Source: Symbiodinium natans (Eukaryota; Sar; Dinophyceae; Suessiales; Symbiodiniaceae). Taken from it: DNA of 64,000 bases. Both the position numbers and the translations under genes were made by a program. Position 1 is the first letter of the stretch; each line of letters begins with the position of its first letter. The DNA lies in contig CAJNDS010002098.1 in NCBI GenBank assembly GCA_905221605.1, forward strand, positions 60,001 to 124,000, written 5' to 3'. Shown here in pieces: positions 49,433 to 61,675 of this stretch. The notes under the pieces were generated by a model that was not told the DNA's origin, did no database searches, and was given only the letters and a program-made list of their open reading frames with translations.

Positions 49433-52400
49433 CAAAAATGTATAAGGAACCCTACATACACTCACCAATAATAGTACTATAAGCGCTGTTTCGCATGGTC
49501 CGTTCTTGCTGCAATTTGTGGGGGTGGGAGTTGAATGCTCGTCATTCTACTTTTCTCTTGGGGGGCTCAAACTCTCAAAGAACAAGCCGGTCCTGGAATT
49601 GTGGGCTTTTCGTGCCTTTCAGAGCCTGCAGGGGTCCACATGGTAACTTGGGGTGGGGTCGATTCAAGTAGGCCCCTTAGGCCCATAGGGTGTTCACATG
49701 TTTCTGCGCAGATCGTTGAAGGCCTTGTGCATCTACCCGGCATAGAAACATGGTATAGCTCTGAAGTCTAAGGTCAACATCGGGGGTTTGCAGCGTCGAG
49801 GCCTCCCACAAGCTCTTTCTTGGAGCTCCTGTTCTTGGATTGTGGATCCCTTGAAGAAAGCCAACGCAAGGCCTGCAAGCCCCAGCTTTTATTTTTATGA
49901 CCGCACATCGCGGTGCTGCGAGGGCGGCGACGGCGGCGGCATGGGCGGCATTGGAGGAATGTCCACGGCCTGCGGAACCTTGGCGACTCTTGGGATGCAG
50001 CTTTCAAGATGCTATTCAAGCTCTTTTTCAGTAGGATTCCCTTCTAGTAAGGAGGTACCGCTCCAAGATCGTAAACCACCATATGCATGGGTCCCATCAT
50101 CTAGGCTTTTTACAAGCCTCAAACTGCGATCCTTGCTTGCAAGGGGCGGGGAGCGGCGAGAAGTTGAAGTCCAGGGGGCTGCCCTGAGGGCTGGAGGCAG
50201 TGGAAGAAGGACGTGGGTCCTGGCAACAGAGTAACAGAAAAATGGGCTTTTGAACAGCTTACCTGGTTTTTGTTTTGTTGCTTGCGCGCGATTTGTGTGA
50301 TGCGACTCTGCAAGGGCCAAGGTCTGAGCCCATTGTGAGGGGCGTTCTCCCAGAACAACCTTGCACAAGAAAAACCGCAAGGCCCGGACCCGCAAGGCCC
50401 GGACCCGCGAACTGCCCTTCGAAAGCCATCGTTCAGCGAGCACTCCAAAACCACACCTGCAATCCCAAGATTTAAAGAGTTGCCTGAATGCCGAAACCCT
50501 CGCAAGGTACAACCCCGTATAGCAAGCCGCAAACTACAAAAGCTTCTATAATGCTTGTTTTCTTTGTGCTTGGAACTTGGCAGTGAGGTATTGCAGAATA
50601 TAAAACCAAAACGTTTCAGCGAGAGTCCGTTGGAGGTGTACTACTTTATATATCGGGGGAGGCTTCTTTCAGCACGGGGGAGGGGGGGCGGGTGGCCTTC
50701 GAAGACCCCTCGGCAACTGGGTTTATAGATTAGGCTTCTTTTGCACCCAATCGCGCTTTTGGGGCTGGATCCGCTACCCCACACTTTAGGCTTCATTTCG
50801 CTCCACACAGATGCCGCGGCACTGTCTTTAGGATAGGGGAAACTCATCGACACTTCGCTCTCGTCCTCACTCCACACACACCGGGTGCACAGTATGCGTA
50901 CGACATGAGCCGTATGCCGCTGCACGGAACCCAGCCGCTGTAGCCCTGTTCAGAACTGGAACCCCCCTAAAATTTTCTGTAGCTACAAGTACTTCGGAAC
51001 AACCTCCCCCCTAAAACATCCCTCTGCACCAATGTTCGCTCCTCCGAGGAGCGGCTGGCTCGGCTGGAGCTGAGCCTTGGCTCTCTGAAGACTTAGGTGA
51101 GGGGCCGAGGGGGGGGTTTAGAAACAGTGTAGCATGAACACAGGCGGTTTAGGGGGCCGTTCTCGGGCGCTGTACTGCCATCGAGGCTAGTGGTAATGTT
51201 TCTGGAGATATCGCATTTTGCTTGCATGGCTTTGGGGACATTCGGACTGAAGTGAAAATGTCGACTGGCCTTCCACGCAGTATACAAGAAAGCCGACATG
51301 CCCTTCAAGACATCGAAGTATAACCCCTGAATTGCCAAACTTGGAGCGAAACCAACAAACCGAAAGGCTGCGAGGCTTGATTGTCTTACTGTCGGTTAGC
51401 AGGGACTGGGGGAATGAGGTACCATCCCTTAAAGGGTATACATAGGGCCCTAATTCCGTCAACAGTAAGTTGTGGGGCTCATAATGGTTGGGGGCTTCGG
51501 GTATATCCAGGCGTGTCCGACTTCTTGCTTGTCATCGTCGGGCATGTAGCTGCCAAGTGTCAGGTGTGAACCTTCTCTTAAACCCTTTAAAACCGCCCGA
51601 ACCCTACTCGCAATTCCACAATCCGATCGAAATGGGGTTTACAAACAGGCTGCCATCCCCAAGGCTCTGAAAGGCAGCCTGGAAACGCCCGCCGCGGCGA
51701 AGGCATCGCATCGCCATCGCCAGGGAACAGCCGGGCACGCAGCAAGCCTGAATAAAGCGGGTTTAGGGTTTAGGGTTGAGGAGGGTTGAGGGTTGAGGGT
51801 CTCGTTGCAACACGGAACCTACAGACAAGAATGAACATTAACTCAAATGCTCCCAACCTAGTTCTTTATGTTGCTAGGCTGAGTATCGGTCTGCAATTGT
51901 TGGAGTTGAGGGCTCTGAATTTGGGAGGGCTTACCAGCTTCAGCTATTGGGTGCAAGGTGGCAAGTGCAGGCTTTTCTCGTTGCAAACTCTGAGTCCGGC
52001 GAACTCTGAGTCACCCGGACAAGCACCAATGGGGCTGCGCCAACGCAAAGCTGGACGTTCAACAATCTTCTCAACCGTACCGCCTGAAGTCGTCTTCCGC
52101 TAACCTTTAGGCACGTGCCTTAACTACCCGACGCTACCAGCTTCCCCAGAAAACCAAACTGCATCCCAAGCAGCTCATACCTTTCCGATGATAGGGACTC
52201 TCCTAGGGCCCTTTTTAAAGGGGATTCTTCTAAATTGGGGGGTAAAAAGGGATCTCCAATTCTGCAACTCTGGCGACCGAAGAGCTGTTCTCCTGCGCGA
52301 GGGCCACCAGCAAAGCCTCTCCTCTTTCGTCGTCCTCTAGACGAAGACAACGAACGCTCGATCAAAATCTATGTAGACGTCTCAGTTCTAAAAATCGTTG

Positions 52401-53131
52401 TGCTTTGGGGATGTTTTTTTCTTTTTTGGAGGGGGGGGGTTTGAAAGGTGTTTGTTCTTGAGCTTTGCAGCTTGGAGGCTGTTATCATTTTATCCCGTTA
52501 CAGTATGCCAACCGTTCGAAAAGTTTGATTAACCTACCCGGAAGCCAAAAACATTTAGAGTTACATGGCTTGACTGGCCGGGAAGATAGAAAGATACAAA
52601 AGGACAGCTAGTGGATAACCGATGCGCCAAAACCAATAATGTAATCAGGGGGCCATTGTTCATTTTGTAATTCGTGCTATGTTGTACTCACTTTGTAAAA
52701 AAAAAAACAACAGTTGCAACTTGACAAGCCGACATCAATATTGAACGGATGGGATGGAACTAGTTGCGCAAATTTGAGATGTAAGCGCTTGAACTGGCTT
52801 GAAAATCTCATTGCCGGCCAATTTAAATTCGTAAACAAGTTCTACTGCTCAAAAGATCGGGAATGTTGGAAGAACGCAGGACAGCTTTGTCTTTCATATT
52901 GTCAGTCCTAACTCTACGGCTGAAAATTACATATTCGGTTCATCGTATACTTGTTTCATGTATACAGCTCACCTCCCTCTTCGGGCGCTCTTGGAATGCT
53001 TTTTGGTCTTACACAGTTTGGGGTCTGTGCCGGCACTAGACAAAAACTACTTTTGACAACTTAAACGTTCGACAAATTCGAGTTATGATTGTAAAACCGC
53101 TATGTTCTGTCACGGCTCAGGGTTGACATCT

Positions 53132-53229
53132 TGGGATGTTCCCCCTTATACTAACAGTCCTTAGTAGGGAGTATGATAGGCGGTATTATAGTCCCTATTA
53201 AGGACTCTGGCTCTAAGGGAACATCCCAT
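53132..53229. repeat. MITE-like element, family B copy with 9-bp target duplication
   Basis: TGGGATGTTCCC on the left pairs with GGGAACATCCCA on the right. TTGACATCT lies immediately outside on both sides (53123-53131 and 53230-53238). Nine-base duplications suit Mutator-type transposition. No coding capacity. Confidence 0.85.
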
Positions 53230-54233
53230 TTGACATCTCACAAAGCAAATGAGCGAGGACTCCTCTGCAGTGGAAGCCGCTTGCAGCAAGGATAGGAGCT
53301 GCTCATGCCTCCAGCAAAAGGTTCATGTACAAGTCACTGCACCTCTTGAGAAAACCTAAGGGAGAGAACCTAAGCCTGCAAGTTCAGGCTGCCCTTGTTT
53401 TCAGAAGCTGCTTTGTCGCACGCAAGATCCCGGACAACAGGATCTTGAACACATGTCGAGCACGGGGCTTTTTCGCAAGATCCGTGCCGAAAGCAAACTG
53501 CCGGGATAGTGCTATGCAATCCTCCCAGACGTTTTACGTTTTCAAACACCCTAACAAACCAACAACCTCTAAAGTGGAAACTGCATAGCTGACTAGTGAT
53601 TGCCAACGAAATGCGCTTTAGGCTGGGCGTCATGACATGTCGGGCGGCCTGGGCCAATGGGGCAGGCTGGGGTGCGCAGGATTTGGGGCTTGCAGGGGTT
53701 CATGGCTCAGGGCATCTCCTGGTGCGTCAATACTTTTACGACTTTGGCAGAAGGCAGAAGACCACGGAGTAGCTCAAGGGCGAGGCGGAAAGCTGGAGGA
53801 GCAGCATGGCCCATGTTGGGCCGCATTCGATCGGGTCTACAAGTGTTTAGTGTCTACCTTTCTATACATCTACGAGTCGTTTGCAAACTCGCCTCTGTCC
53901 TCGCACCATTTCACAAGTCGGCTGAAGCCTTATCTCCTGAACGCCACTCATATTGTCCAGGGTTCTCAGCGTCTTGGGCCCATCTTCTAGCTCGAACACC
54001 CTCGAAACATAAGCTTTGCAAACCGGATAGAAAGGCGCAAGTTATGCGTCCTAAACTTCGGAGGGCGTACTGCCCACATCCCATCCACACCGGCTACGAT
54101 AACTTTGAAGGCTCCTCACTATGAAAGGACGGATTAGACATATGGGAGTCTGCAGGTTGACCTTAGCAGCACCCAGGCCTCTCGTCCAAACGGAGCTGCT
54201 CCTCCAGCAGCTGCTGCTGAGCCTTCGAGTCAA

Positions 54234-54341
54234 CTACTAATTGCTTAGCCCCCAAACAGATATGAACATATTCTTCCTTATAAGGGTAATACGGGAATTA
54301 CTATTCTTTAATTCTTTTGGGAGTTCTTAGGCAAACAGTAG
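54234..54341. repeat. MITE-like element, family A copy 3
   Basis: CTACTAATTGCTTAGCCCCC on the left pairs with GGGAGTTCTTAGGCAAACAGTAG on the right. TCAA flanks both ends (54230-54233, 54342-54345). The core TTCTTCCTTATAAGGGTAAT is shared with copy 1. Confidence 0.8.
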
Positions 54342-55229
54342 TCAAGGGTTTGGAAGGTTATACCCTACGAGCCTATGGGCCCTCTCCAAAACCGGGGCGT
54401 CTTCTCTCCGCGCTGACTTGTTTGGGGAACTTTGGGGGGGCGGGGGCACCCTTTTCTTAAGACTCCTCTCAGCCCCTTGTACCCAGAAACGTGAGACGTA
54501 AGCTCTTTCCAGCATCGCGGTGGCGCACCTCATATGTTGAGGCCCAGTATATGACTACCCTCAGAAGGTAAAAAGCACAAACCTCCGAGAAGCAACTCGG
54601 GTCCTCAGCCTTGCAGCCCTCGCCCAAGGCTCGAAGCATAGACATCAACAACATCGAGCCGGTGTGCCAGAAAATCCAAAACAAGCCACCCCCCAAGACT
54701 CTTGAACTTCGCTTTAAAAACTTAGATAGAGGTTTCAGAGCTGTGGTAGTAATAAGGTTGGGGGCCGACGGCATTGGGACGTGAACTTCACAATCAGTAA
54801 ATTGCCAAGCCCAGCCCGGTGGTTTAAGGTGAGAGCGAGCCTGGTGCTCTTGCTGCAGGAGAAACTTGTAGGACGACGTCTCTTGCAGCCTAAATTCGTG
54901 GGCATCTGCAGGAGGCTTAAAGTGCCACGGCAACGATATCTACGGCACCTTTGATGTGCTGAGTAGCGGCGAAGACGTACTAAAACATTCAACGCCGCAG
55001 CCCCGACACACTCAACACCCGGAACTTGCAGCTCAACCCTCACGTGTACAAGGAGTGGTGAGAGCACGATGTTTTGCCAAAGTGTGCGTGCGCCGTCCAG
55101 GCAACAGCCAAGGTGTGGACGCTCCTAAAACCGAGGAAAACAAAAGAAGAGATAAGGATGGTTTAGCTTCAGCTCTTAATCCCTCTGCCTTTCTCTACCT
55201 TACCTTCATAAGCCAGAACCCTGCACTCT
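54342..55229. other. no confident gene
   Basis: Minus-strand ORFs near 54800-54930 (HEFRLQETSSYKFLLQQEHQ) have protein-like composition but no family or clear splice sites are recognised. Confidence 0.4.
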
Positions 55230-55940
55230 AGAATCCTCTGAACTGAGAATTTTCTGCAAGGCCCCGCGAGCTGCTGGGCACTTGGCAGACTTTGGTATTC
55301 CGCCACTTCCGCGCGAACACCTCGAACAAGGTCTTCCCATATTAAACCGAACAACGGCGGCTTCGGGTGCAGGGTACAGAGACCCAGCCAGTGATACCAA
55401 GCGTGAACCCAGAAAACATTAGAGGAGACCCTGTCCAGAACCAACCTAGCCGCTTCAGTCCGAAGCAACCTCAGAGGGATGTAGCGGGAAACTTCACAAA
55501 CCAAAAGGGCTCAGAGTTCATCCAAATCTCAGATCTGTAGACAGTGGCGCTGTACGTAGCACGTGTCCGGGCCCCGCACGGAACAGCTCTTGTACAGCCC
55601 TGCGTAATGCAAGCTGATAGTCACCTCGGCATTATCCCGACAGAGCTTGTGCTGGTTGGGGATCATGGTTATGCTTACGTTGGCTGAGACCTCACCCCCA
55701 GACCTGTAACCCCGCTTCTGGCAAACCTGCATCCAGCTCTGAATGCAGTTCCATGGCAAATGGTGCAAGTCGAAGGGTTAGTCCCAAGTCTGGCTTGGGA
55801 GGATTTTCTTTGGCCGGACAAAGAGACCGCAAAACGAATCCAAGCCAGTTGCACAGTGCCACTAGGTCGTCTCTCCTGCCCTCCAAATCTGAGAGAGCCA
55901 CGCAAGTTGCCCTCCAATACAGTGTTGTCCTGCACAAGGG
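55230..55940 (-). CDS. possible exon cluster of an unidentified gene
   Basis: Three minus-strand pieces look coding: MELHSELDAG ending at a GT site near 55740; VSANVSITMIPNQHKLC with later LHYAGLYKSCSVRGPDTCY after GTGAG|GTC at 55690; and VFARKWRNTKVCQVPSSS after TTCGAG|GTG near 55325. The middle piece is Cys-containing with alternating hydrophobics. I do not recognise the family and cannot join them with certainty. The strand matches IFT88, as expected for unidirectional dinoflagellate gene blocks. Confidence 0.3.
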
Positions 55941-57186
55941 CCTGCCATCGTAACTGCCGCATTGCAGTCGTGTCTACAGGCTGGTCAGCAACTCTTCTTT
56001 AGTGATGCAGGACAAATGGCAGCCCAGAGCTGTCTACAATGCAGCTTGGATCGCGAACTGAAACATCTGAGCAGCTCTGCTACCGGTAACCGTCAAGGTT
56101 TCTGATGGCAGGATGTGAAACGCTGCTGCCGAACACCACCATGGCAACTACTACTTACTTATACTTCTACTTCCACTTCAATGGCTGCCAGTACTGCTGC
56201 TATGTAGCGGCTCCGCTTTACACTATTTTGTGCATGATAAGCTTAACCAGCCTCAAACTGTGTGCAGTCGTTTCAAGTCGGAAGCAACTTGCCAGACCCG
56301 CCGGTATCAGCCTCTCTGCGGCAAGCAGCACAGCACGACGCTCCTCGCCAATCGCACGAGCATTTGAAGATATGGGTTGTGGGCTAGGATACTGGGAGCT
56401 GGGCCCCCGCACCTAACAAAAACCTGGAGGCTAAGTTCTAGAGTTCCTCAAGATCTTGCAGTTCCCTGGTAGGTTCTCCAATGCACCCCACTGGACGAGG
56501 GGTCAAAGGCCGAGGCCACAGCGCCATGTCAAGTCTGTCAAGTTGAATGAAGATTACGTTCGTTTCTCCATGTGGAAAACCTGCGTTACAAACACAGGCA
56601 AGCAGATTCTAGAGCTGCTAGAGCTCACACTGGCGCAGGTGCGTGCTCCTTGCGGCAGTCCTTTGCTCGTTTTTGTAGGCACAGGGGCAATCCGCTGCTT
56701 TATTCGCCTTGTCGAGGGAGCTCGAAGTTTAGGCCATGTTTCTGAGGCCTGATGCTCCCTCAGCCCTGTGTCTATCAGGATTGAAAGGATTCAAAGGACT
56801 CAAGGTTTGGGACCACTCGGTGAACAGGAAGGCGATACGCATGTGGGTAAAGCATGTGAGCGACGTCTGAACTCGACCTGTCGTCCCACTTCTCACCAGG
56901 CAGTGGGTCGTCTACTAGGCGTGGAGGGCAAGGCACCGGGGAGAGCAACAGCTCGAGATGCTCGGCAATACAGCCCCAAACACCGAATCTCTAACCCTGA
57001 GCCCGAAGCCCCACTCATGGGGCCCACAATTCCGAGGTTGAGAGGAGGAGCAACAGCGTCCAACACTGTCCACAACTACCAAGGGTCCCGGTCTAGCCGT
57101 CAGTGTCCTCTGGTCGATACCGAGTGTCCGAGGCTTGCGCTTGGCCTGGACAGGGGTGCACGGGGCTTTTCAAAGAGGAAGGACCA
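55941..57186. other. no gene recognised
   Basis: Short ORFs on both strands, none with family features. Confidence 0.45.
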
Positions 57187-57308
57187 CTACACTCACTACA
57201 CTCACTACACTCACTACACTCACTACACTCACTACACTCACTACACTCACTACACTCACTACACTCACTACACTCACTACACTCACTACACTCACTACAC
57301 TCACTACA
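57187..57308. repeat. 9-bp minisatellite (ACTCACTAC)n
   Basis: About 13 nearly perfect head-to-tail copies. Because nine is a multiple of three, all frames stay open and appear as His-Tyr-Thr or Ser-Leu-His type repeats; these are not evidence of a protein. Confidence 0.95.
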
Positions 57309-58858
57309 CCTCACACACCACAACCTCACTACACGGCAGAAAGTCAGGGAGGCTCTTTTCTCTGACCAACAAGCCCAAACCCCCACCGCAGCAATGGTCT
57401 CACCATGTCACCTGCAACAAAAATGGTTCTATCGGTCTTCAGGAAATGCTTTCTCAAGATTGTGGAGCCACATCCCCCAAGGCTCTTTTAAAAATAGGGC
57501 CATGAACCCCCCACATTCGAAACCACAAGTCAACATTGACATGAGGCCCTCTGAAATGGGCAAGTAGAAACTTCCAAGCCGAGGCCGGCACCAGCGCCGG
57601 CCCCGCAGCCCAAGAGCTGCCAGCAGGCCTCGCAGTTTCTGGCCATCTCTTGCTGATGGCCGACCAGTGTCCAGATGCGGAAGACGTGCCGGGACCAGGG
57701 GAGATTTCGGGTCATGATAGGGATGTGACCACCAGGCCGCCCCCACCCATCCTCAGGGCCCCGCCCCCAAACCCGACCCCCGCCCCCCAACCCCCTCTTG
57801 AACTTTCCATGACTCCCCTCCTACAGCATCTTCCCCACTTCTCGTGAACCCTCAATTCGCCTCGCTACCCTTGCCGAGGCGGCTTCGCATCAGCGCTTAA
57901 ATTACACAGGAATCTGATGTAGTGGCTTGCAAGACAGCAGGGCTCCCGAACGCTTCCCCAGCCCAAGCAGCTGATCTCGGCGCAGGGCCAAGATGTCATC
58001 GTCTCGCTCCAACTCTTCCTGTGGATGCACCGTTGATGCACGGTTGATGCACCCTGCCCTAAACACGAGCATCAGATTGAGTCTGGTAAAACTGGCAAGC
58101 AAGCCAATCGAATTCAGGCCGCACGATGCCGTGGAATCTTCAATCCGGTTTCACGCGTTGAAGGGGTTTTGGGTCTTGCCCCCCCCCCCTCGTCCCTGGG
58201 CGTCTGCCTCTAGGCTTTCGGCGCCCGTCTCTGCGCGTGCCCGCAGGAGAAAGGCCTCTCTGCTTCTCTCGTGCTACGCAGCCTTGTCAAACTGTCCCGC
58301 CTAAAGCTCAAACTGGCAAACCCCTAAACCCAAAGATTCTGAACCGTCAGGGATTCGGCTGCTGTGGGGCAACATGTACTTCCTCTTGAGCTGCTCTGGG
58401 GTCGGCTGTTGGGGGGTGGTAAATTGAGGAATGCTGACAACCTTTGCGACCCAAGACCGATTACTGGTTTGACTCGTTTGGGGGTCTTCCGCCCCAGTGC
58501 CGGCCACGCGGCCAGCTTCTCGGAAATTGCAGCGTCGTGGGCAGCATGCCTCTCAAGCCTGAGCCAGGTCCACACCAATGCTCGGCTACAAACAGCAAGC
58601 CGGGATCCAACATTCAGATTGGTAGTTGAAGTTGTGTCTCACAACAGCCGCCCCAGAAGTCTGCACCGCAGGCATGCGCCCAAGCAGCAGGGAAAGGTCA
58701 GCGTCACAGCCGGCAAGGAGGTCCCGCACATCACTTTGGCCGTACCTCTCAGAAGCATCACGAAACGACCTTGTCCCTGTCTGGGAGGGTATGTCGCCTT
58801 TGCAAGGCCTGTGGGGTCTCCCTAAGGGGACTGGGGTTGCGTGCGCGCACGTGTGTTC
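57309..58858. other. no gene recognised
   Basis: It contains GC-rich sequence and short ORFs. A minus-strand piece near 58320-58440 (PEQLKRKYMLPHSSRIPD) is protein-like but unassigned. Confidence 0.4.
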
Positions 58859-59089
58859 GTTTATGTTTGTTTGTTTGCTTGTTTGCTAGTTTGTTTGATA
58901 GTGCGTGAGTGTGTTAGTGTGTTGGCGTGTTGGTGTGTTAGTGTGTTAGCGTGTTAGTGTGTTAGCGTGTTAGTGTGTGAGTTCGTTGGTTCGATAGTTC
59001 GTGTGTTCGCTAGTTCGTTCGTTAGTTAGTGAGGTAGTTAGTTAGCTAGTTAGTTAGTTAGTCGTTAGTTAGTTAGTGGATTAATTCTT
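58859..59089. repeat. GTTAG/GTGTTAG-type low-complexity tract
   Basis: Variants of TTTG, GTGTTAGTGT and GTTAGTTA repeat for about 230 bp before the GT microsatellite. Confidence 0.85.
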
Positions 59090-59224
59090 GTGATTATTAT
59101 TTGTCTGTTTGTTGTTTTTTGGGGGGAGGGGGGGTGTTTGTTTTTGTTGTTGTTACTTGGCTTGCTTTTACTTGTGCTGTTTTGGTTGTTGCCTGATGTT
59201 GTTTTCTTGCTTGCTTGTGTGTCT

Positions 59225-59239
59225 TTGTCTCTGTGTCTT

Positions 59240-59311
<72 letters not shown>

Positions 59312-59548
59312 TCTCTGTGTGTTGTGCCTGTGCCTGTGTCTCTCTGTGTGTCTCTCTGTGTCTCTCTGTGTGTCTCTGCGTGTCTCTCCGTGTGTCTCTC
59401 TGTGTCTCTCTGTGTTTCTCTGTGTGTCTCTCTGTGTGTCTCTGTGTGTCTCTGCGTGTCTCTGCGTGTCTCTGGGTGTCTCTGCGTATCTCCGCATGTC
59501 TTTGCATGTCTCTGTGCGTCTGTGTGTGTGCGTGTGTGTGTGTGTGCC
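59225..59548. repeat. long GT then TGTGTCTC microsatellite
   Basis: A pure GT run of more than 35 units (about 59239-59311) is followed by TGTGTCTCTC variants to about 59548. The Val-Cys and Thr-His frames across it are artefacts. Confidence 0.95.
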
Positions 59549-59995
59549 CGGGCGTGTGCTTGTGCGTGGGCGTAGGCTTGTGAAATGCAGAATCAAAGTC
59601 TCAGCGAATCTGGGGAGACTCGACCTCATAGGACTTCGAGCTTAGATGGGCAGCTGGAGAGAGGGAAACAGTAAGAACGCGAGAAAGAAAGAGGAGGCGG
59701 GAGGGACTTTTTCAGCATCAGTCTCTCTTAAAAGCATATGCTCTTCAGCCTGTCGAACATGCTCCGCGCCTACAGGGCAGAGTGCAAGGCCCGAGGGTAC
59801 AGCCCGTTACAGCGCAAGCAGCCAAAAACACTCAGATCCCGACAACGGCGAGTGCGCAGAACTTGTAGCATTCGGCATCCGGCACATATGATCGGTCGCA
59901 AGACTTACATGACCGAAGCGACACTGTCTCGGGCAGTCCAGCAGGTGTCGGCAGTGCTTTGATGTCGTCATTGTTGGGTATAATTGGGTGTCGGC
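59549..59995. other. no gene recognised
   Basis: I see nothing beyond short ORFs. Confidence 0.5.
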
Positions 59996-60074
59996 TGCTA
60001 GAATCCCAAGGCCAGGAGGGGCATGCTAATCTTCCCTGCACTTTTTTCAGTTTTACCGGATGATCCCCGAAGAA
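59996..60074 (-). pseudogene. U6 snRNA-like sequence, probably a degenerate copy
   Basis: The minus strand has, in U6 order, CTTCGGGGATCATCC, GGTAAAACTGAA, then GGGAAGATTAGCATGCCCCT. GAAGATTAGCATG is an exact 13-base match to the conserved U6 core. The box that should read ACAGAGA reads GCAGGGA and the sequence after the core (TCCTGGCCTTGGGAT) only loosely follows the canonical helix. A changed ACAGAGA box argues for a pseudogene. No terminal T run or promoter was found. Confidence 0.55.
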
Positions 60075-61392
60075 ACCCGATGCTCGAGACTCACAAGCTT
60101 GGGCCATCTGTTTCCTAATTTTCGGGCAGCCAAAGGCAAAACCCAAAGTCGATGTAGTGTTCAGGCCGAACCTCGACATGTGCCAATGCTGTGTAGCTGT
60201 ACGCCTGCTTAGGTGAGCAGACATGGAAGACATGCAGCTTGGACCATCATGAACCATGAACGTAAAGCCCGCTTTGCAGATGAAGAATGAGAGACCGGGC
60301 TGGCAATGCAGATTTACGAAAGCATCAGCCCCACAGCGAAAACCCTCCCTACCCTCAGCATCAAGTCGTGCAATGTCCTGGCATGTCCTGCAGTCTCCCT
60401 AGACCCTAAACCCTATAAACCCTAAATCCTATAGTCTCTACCAAGCCTGTGAGGATGCCACATTTGTCGGGCTATTGCGGGTGGCTCATCCTAAGGAGCG
60501 AAGTATCGCGAGATGTCAGACGAGCGTCGCGCTAGCCAGGAAGTCTGACGAAATTTCCCCCATGCAGACTCTGAGACTGCCGCACCAGCTTTTGGAGCAC
60601 TGCGTGGCGCTCGCGAACTTGCTCGCATGTAGCTGTCGGGGCTACAGCTACCATGCTGAGGCCGCGCTCAATAGGGATGCAATATGGCGATGTGCTAAGA
60701 AGCTGCCAAAGAAAGGGATCTTGCAGAGCTGGACATCTGGGACGGGCTGCAGTTGCTACCTCTCAGAAGCTGCTTCAGGTCAAGATGGCAATCACGGCAA
60801 TGGACGTGGCCACCAGCATTCCTCCAGGTCGGAGCGCCGCACCTAGCAGGCAAAATTCAGGTTGGGAACAGTTTGGGGCTTTGAGGCTTTGAGGCTTTGA
60901 GGGCTGGTGGTCGTGATCCTTCCATCTAACTGCCTTCAAGAGATGCGTCAACCCTAGCGTCCAGATCCCTGAGCGGATCTGAGCAATCGGCTCATTGTCA
61001 TACACACTTCTTTGCACCCCACCTCTCCAAAACCCTGAACCCTAAACACTCGAAACCTTGGTGCTTCTTGGCCGCCTCGGTCTCGGTGCTCCAGAGCCTG
61101 CTTGTGGGCAGCCTCAGGCATGGTCTCCACTTCAGGTTTACATCAAATACAGAGATCCAGGGGTCAAAGATTGGGCCGAAGTGCCAAACCCTGAAGAAAG
61201 CTATTCTCAGAAACCACGCCGAGCTCGAAGCGTTCATGAGGCAACACCCAGTAGAACAGAAACAAACGCTGAATCTCGGAACGCCTTGCCTGAACAATTC
61301 CCCGAGCCTTCTCCAAGTCATTAGGTTTCGGAATTTGGGGCCAAGCACGTGGTTTAAATTACGTCCAAGCCAGAGAGACCTCAAAATCCTAA
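60075..61392. other. no gene recognised
   Basis: A telomere-like stretch lies at about 60398-60430; otherwise only short ORFs. Confidence 0.45.
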
Positions 61393-61520
61393 ACCCCACG
61401 CCCGGATTCCTAGGATAGCCTTTAAAGCCCTCTGCAAAATATTCCTGAATATGATCCTCTTAATTAAACCGATAAAGGGAAGTTATAAAATGTCCCCAAG
61501 GGCCTACCTAGGTTCATAGA
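61393..61520. repeat. short inverted-repeat element, family D copy 2
   Basis: GGATTCCTAGGATAGCC on the left resembles the complement of GGGCCTACCTAGGTTC on the right; ATATGATCCTCTTAA...AAGGGAA is shared with 35923-36028. Confidence 0.55.
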
Positions 61521-61614
61521 AGGTCGGACAAGGCCTCAACGGGCTTGCGATGGCGCAGGCTCGGCTCTTCCTCCGGTTGAGCCGTGTTCTATCCTCTAAG
61601 TGGGTTGCCCTGTC

Positions 61615-61675
61615 TTGGTTTAGGGTTTAGGGCTTAGGGCTTGGGGTTTAGGGTTCAGGGTTTAGGGTTTCGGGT
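61615..61675. repeat. interstitial telomere-like tract
   Basis: TTTAGGG copies with GCTTAGGG variants. Confidence 0.8.

Larger units (their letters stand above)
46720..54233. other. no recognised gene
   Basis: I searched both strands for the IFT88 start and for other families without success. It holds telomere-like blocks (46750-46790, 47405-47455, 51760-51800), a family A-like fragment near 46910-46985, a TA-rich microsatellite at about 49366-49432, a GCC-type run near 49920-49950 and a family B element at 53132. A minus-strand ORF near 51230-51330 (LYFDVLKGMSAFLYTAWK) looks protein-like but is unassigned. Confidence 0.45.

Noticed and set aside
57103-57567. ORFs with His-Tyr-Thr and Ser-Leu-His repeats
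   Set aside because: They are three-frame readings of a 9-bp minisatellite.
59090-59645. ORFs rich in Val-Cys, Leu-Ser-Val or Thr-His
   Set aside because: They are readings of GT and TGTGTCTC microsatellites on both strands.
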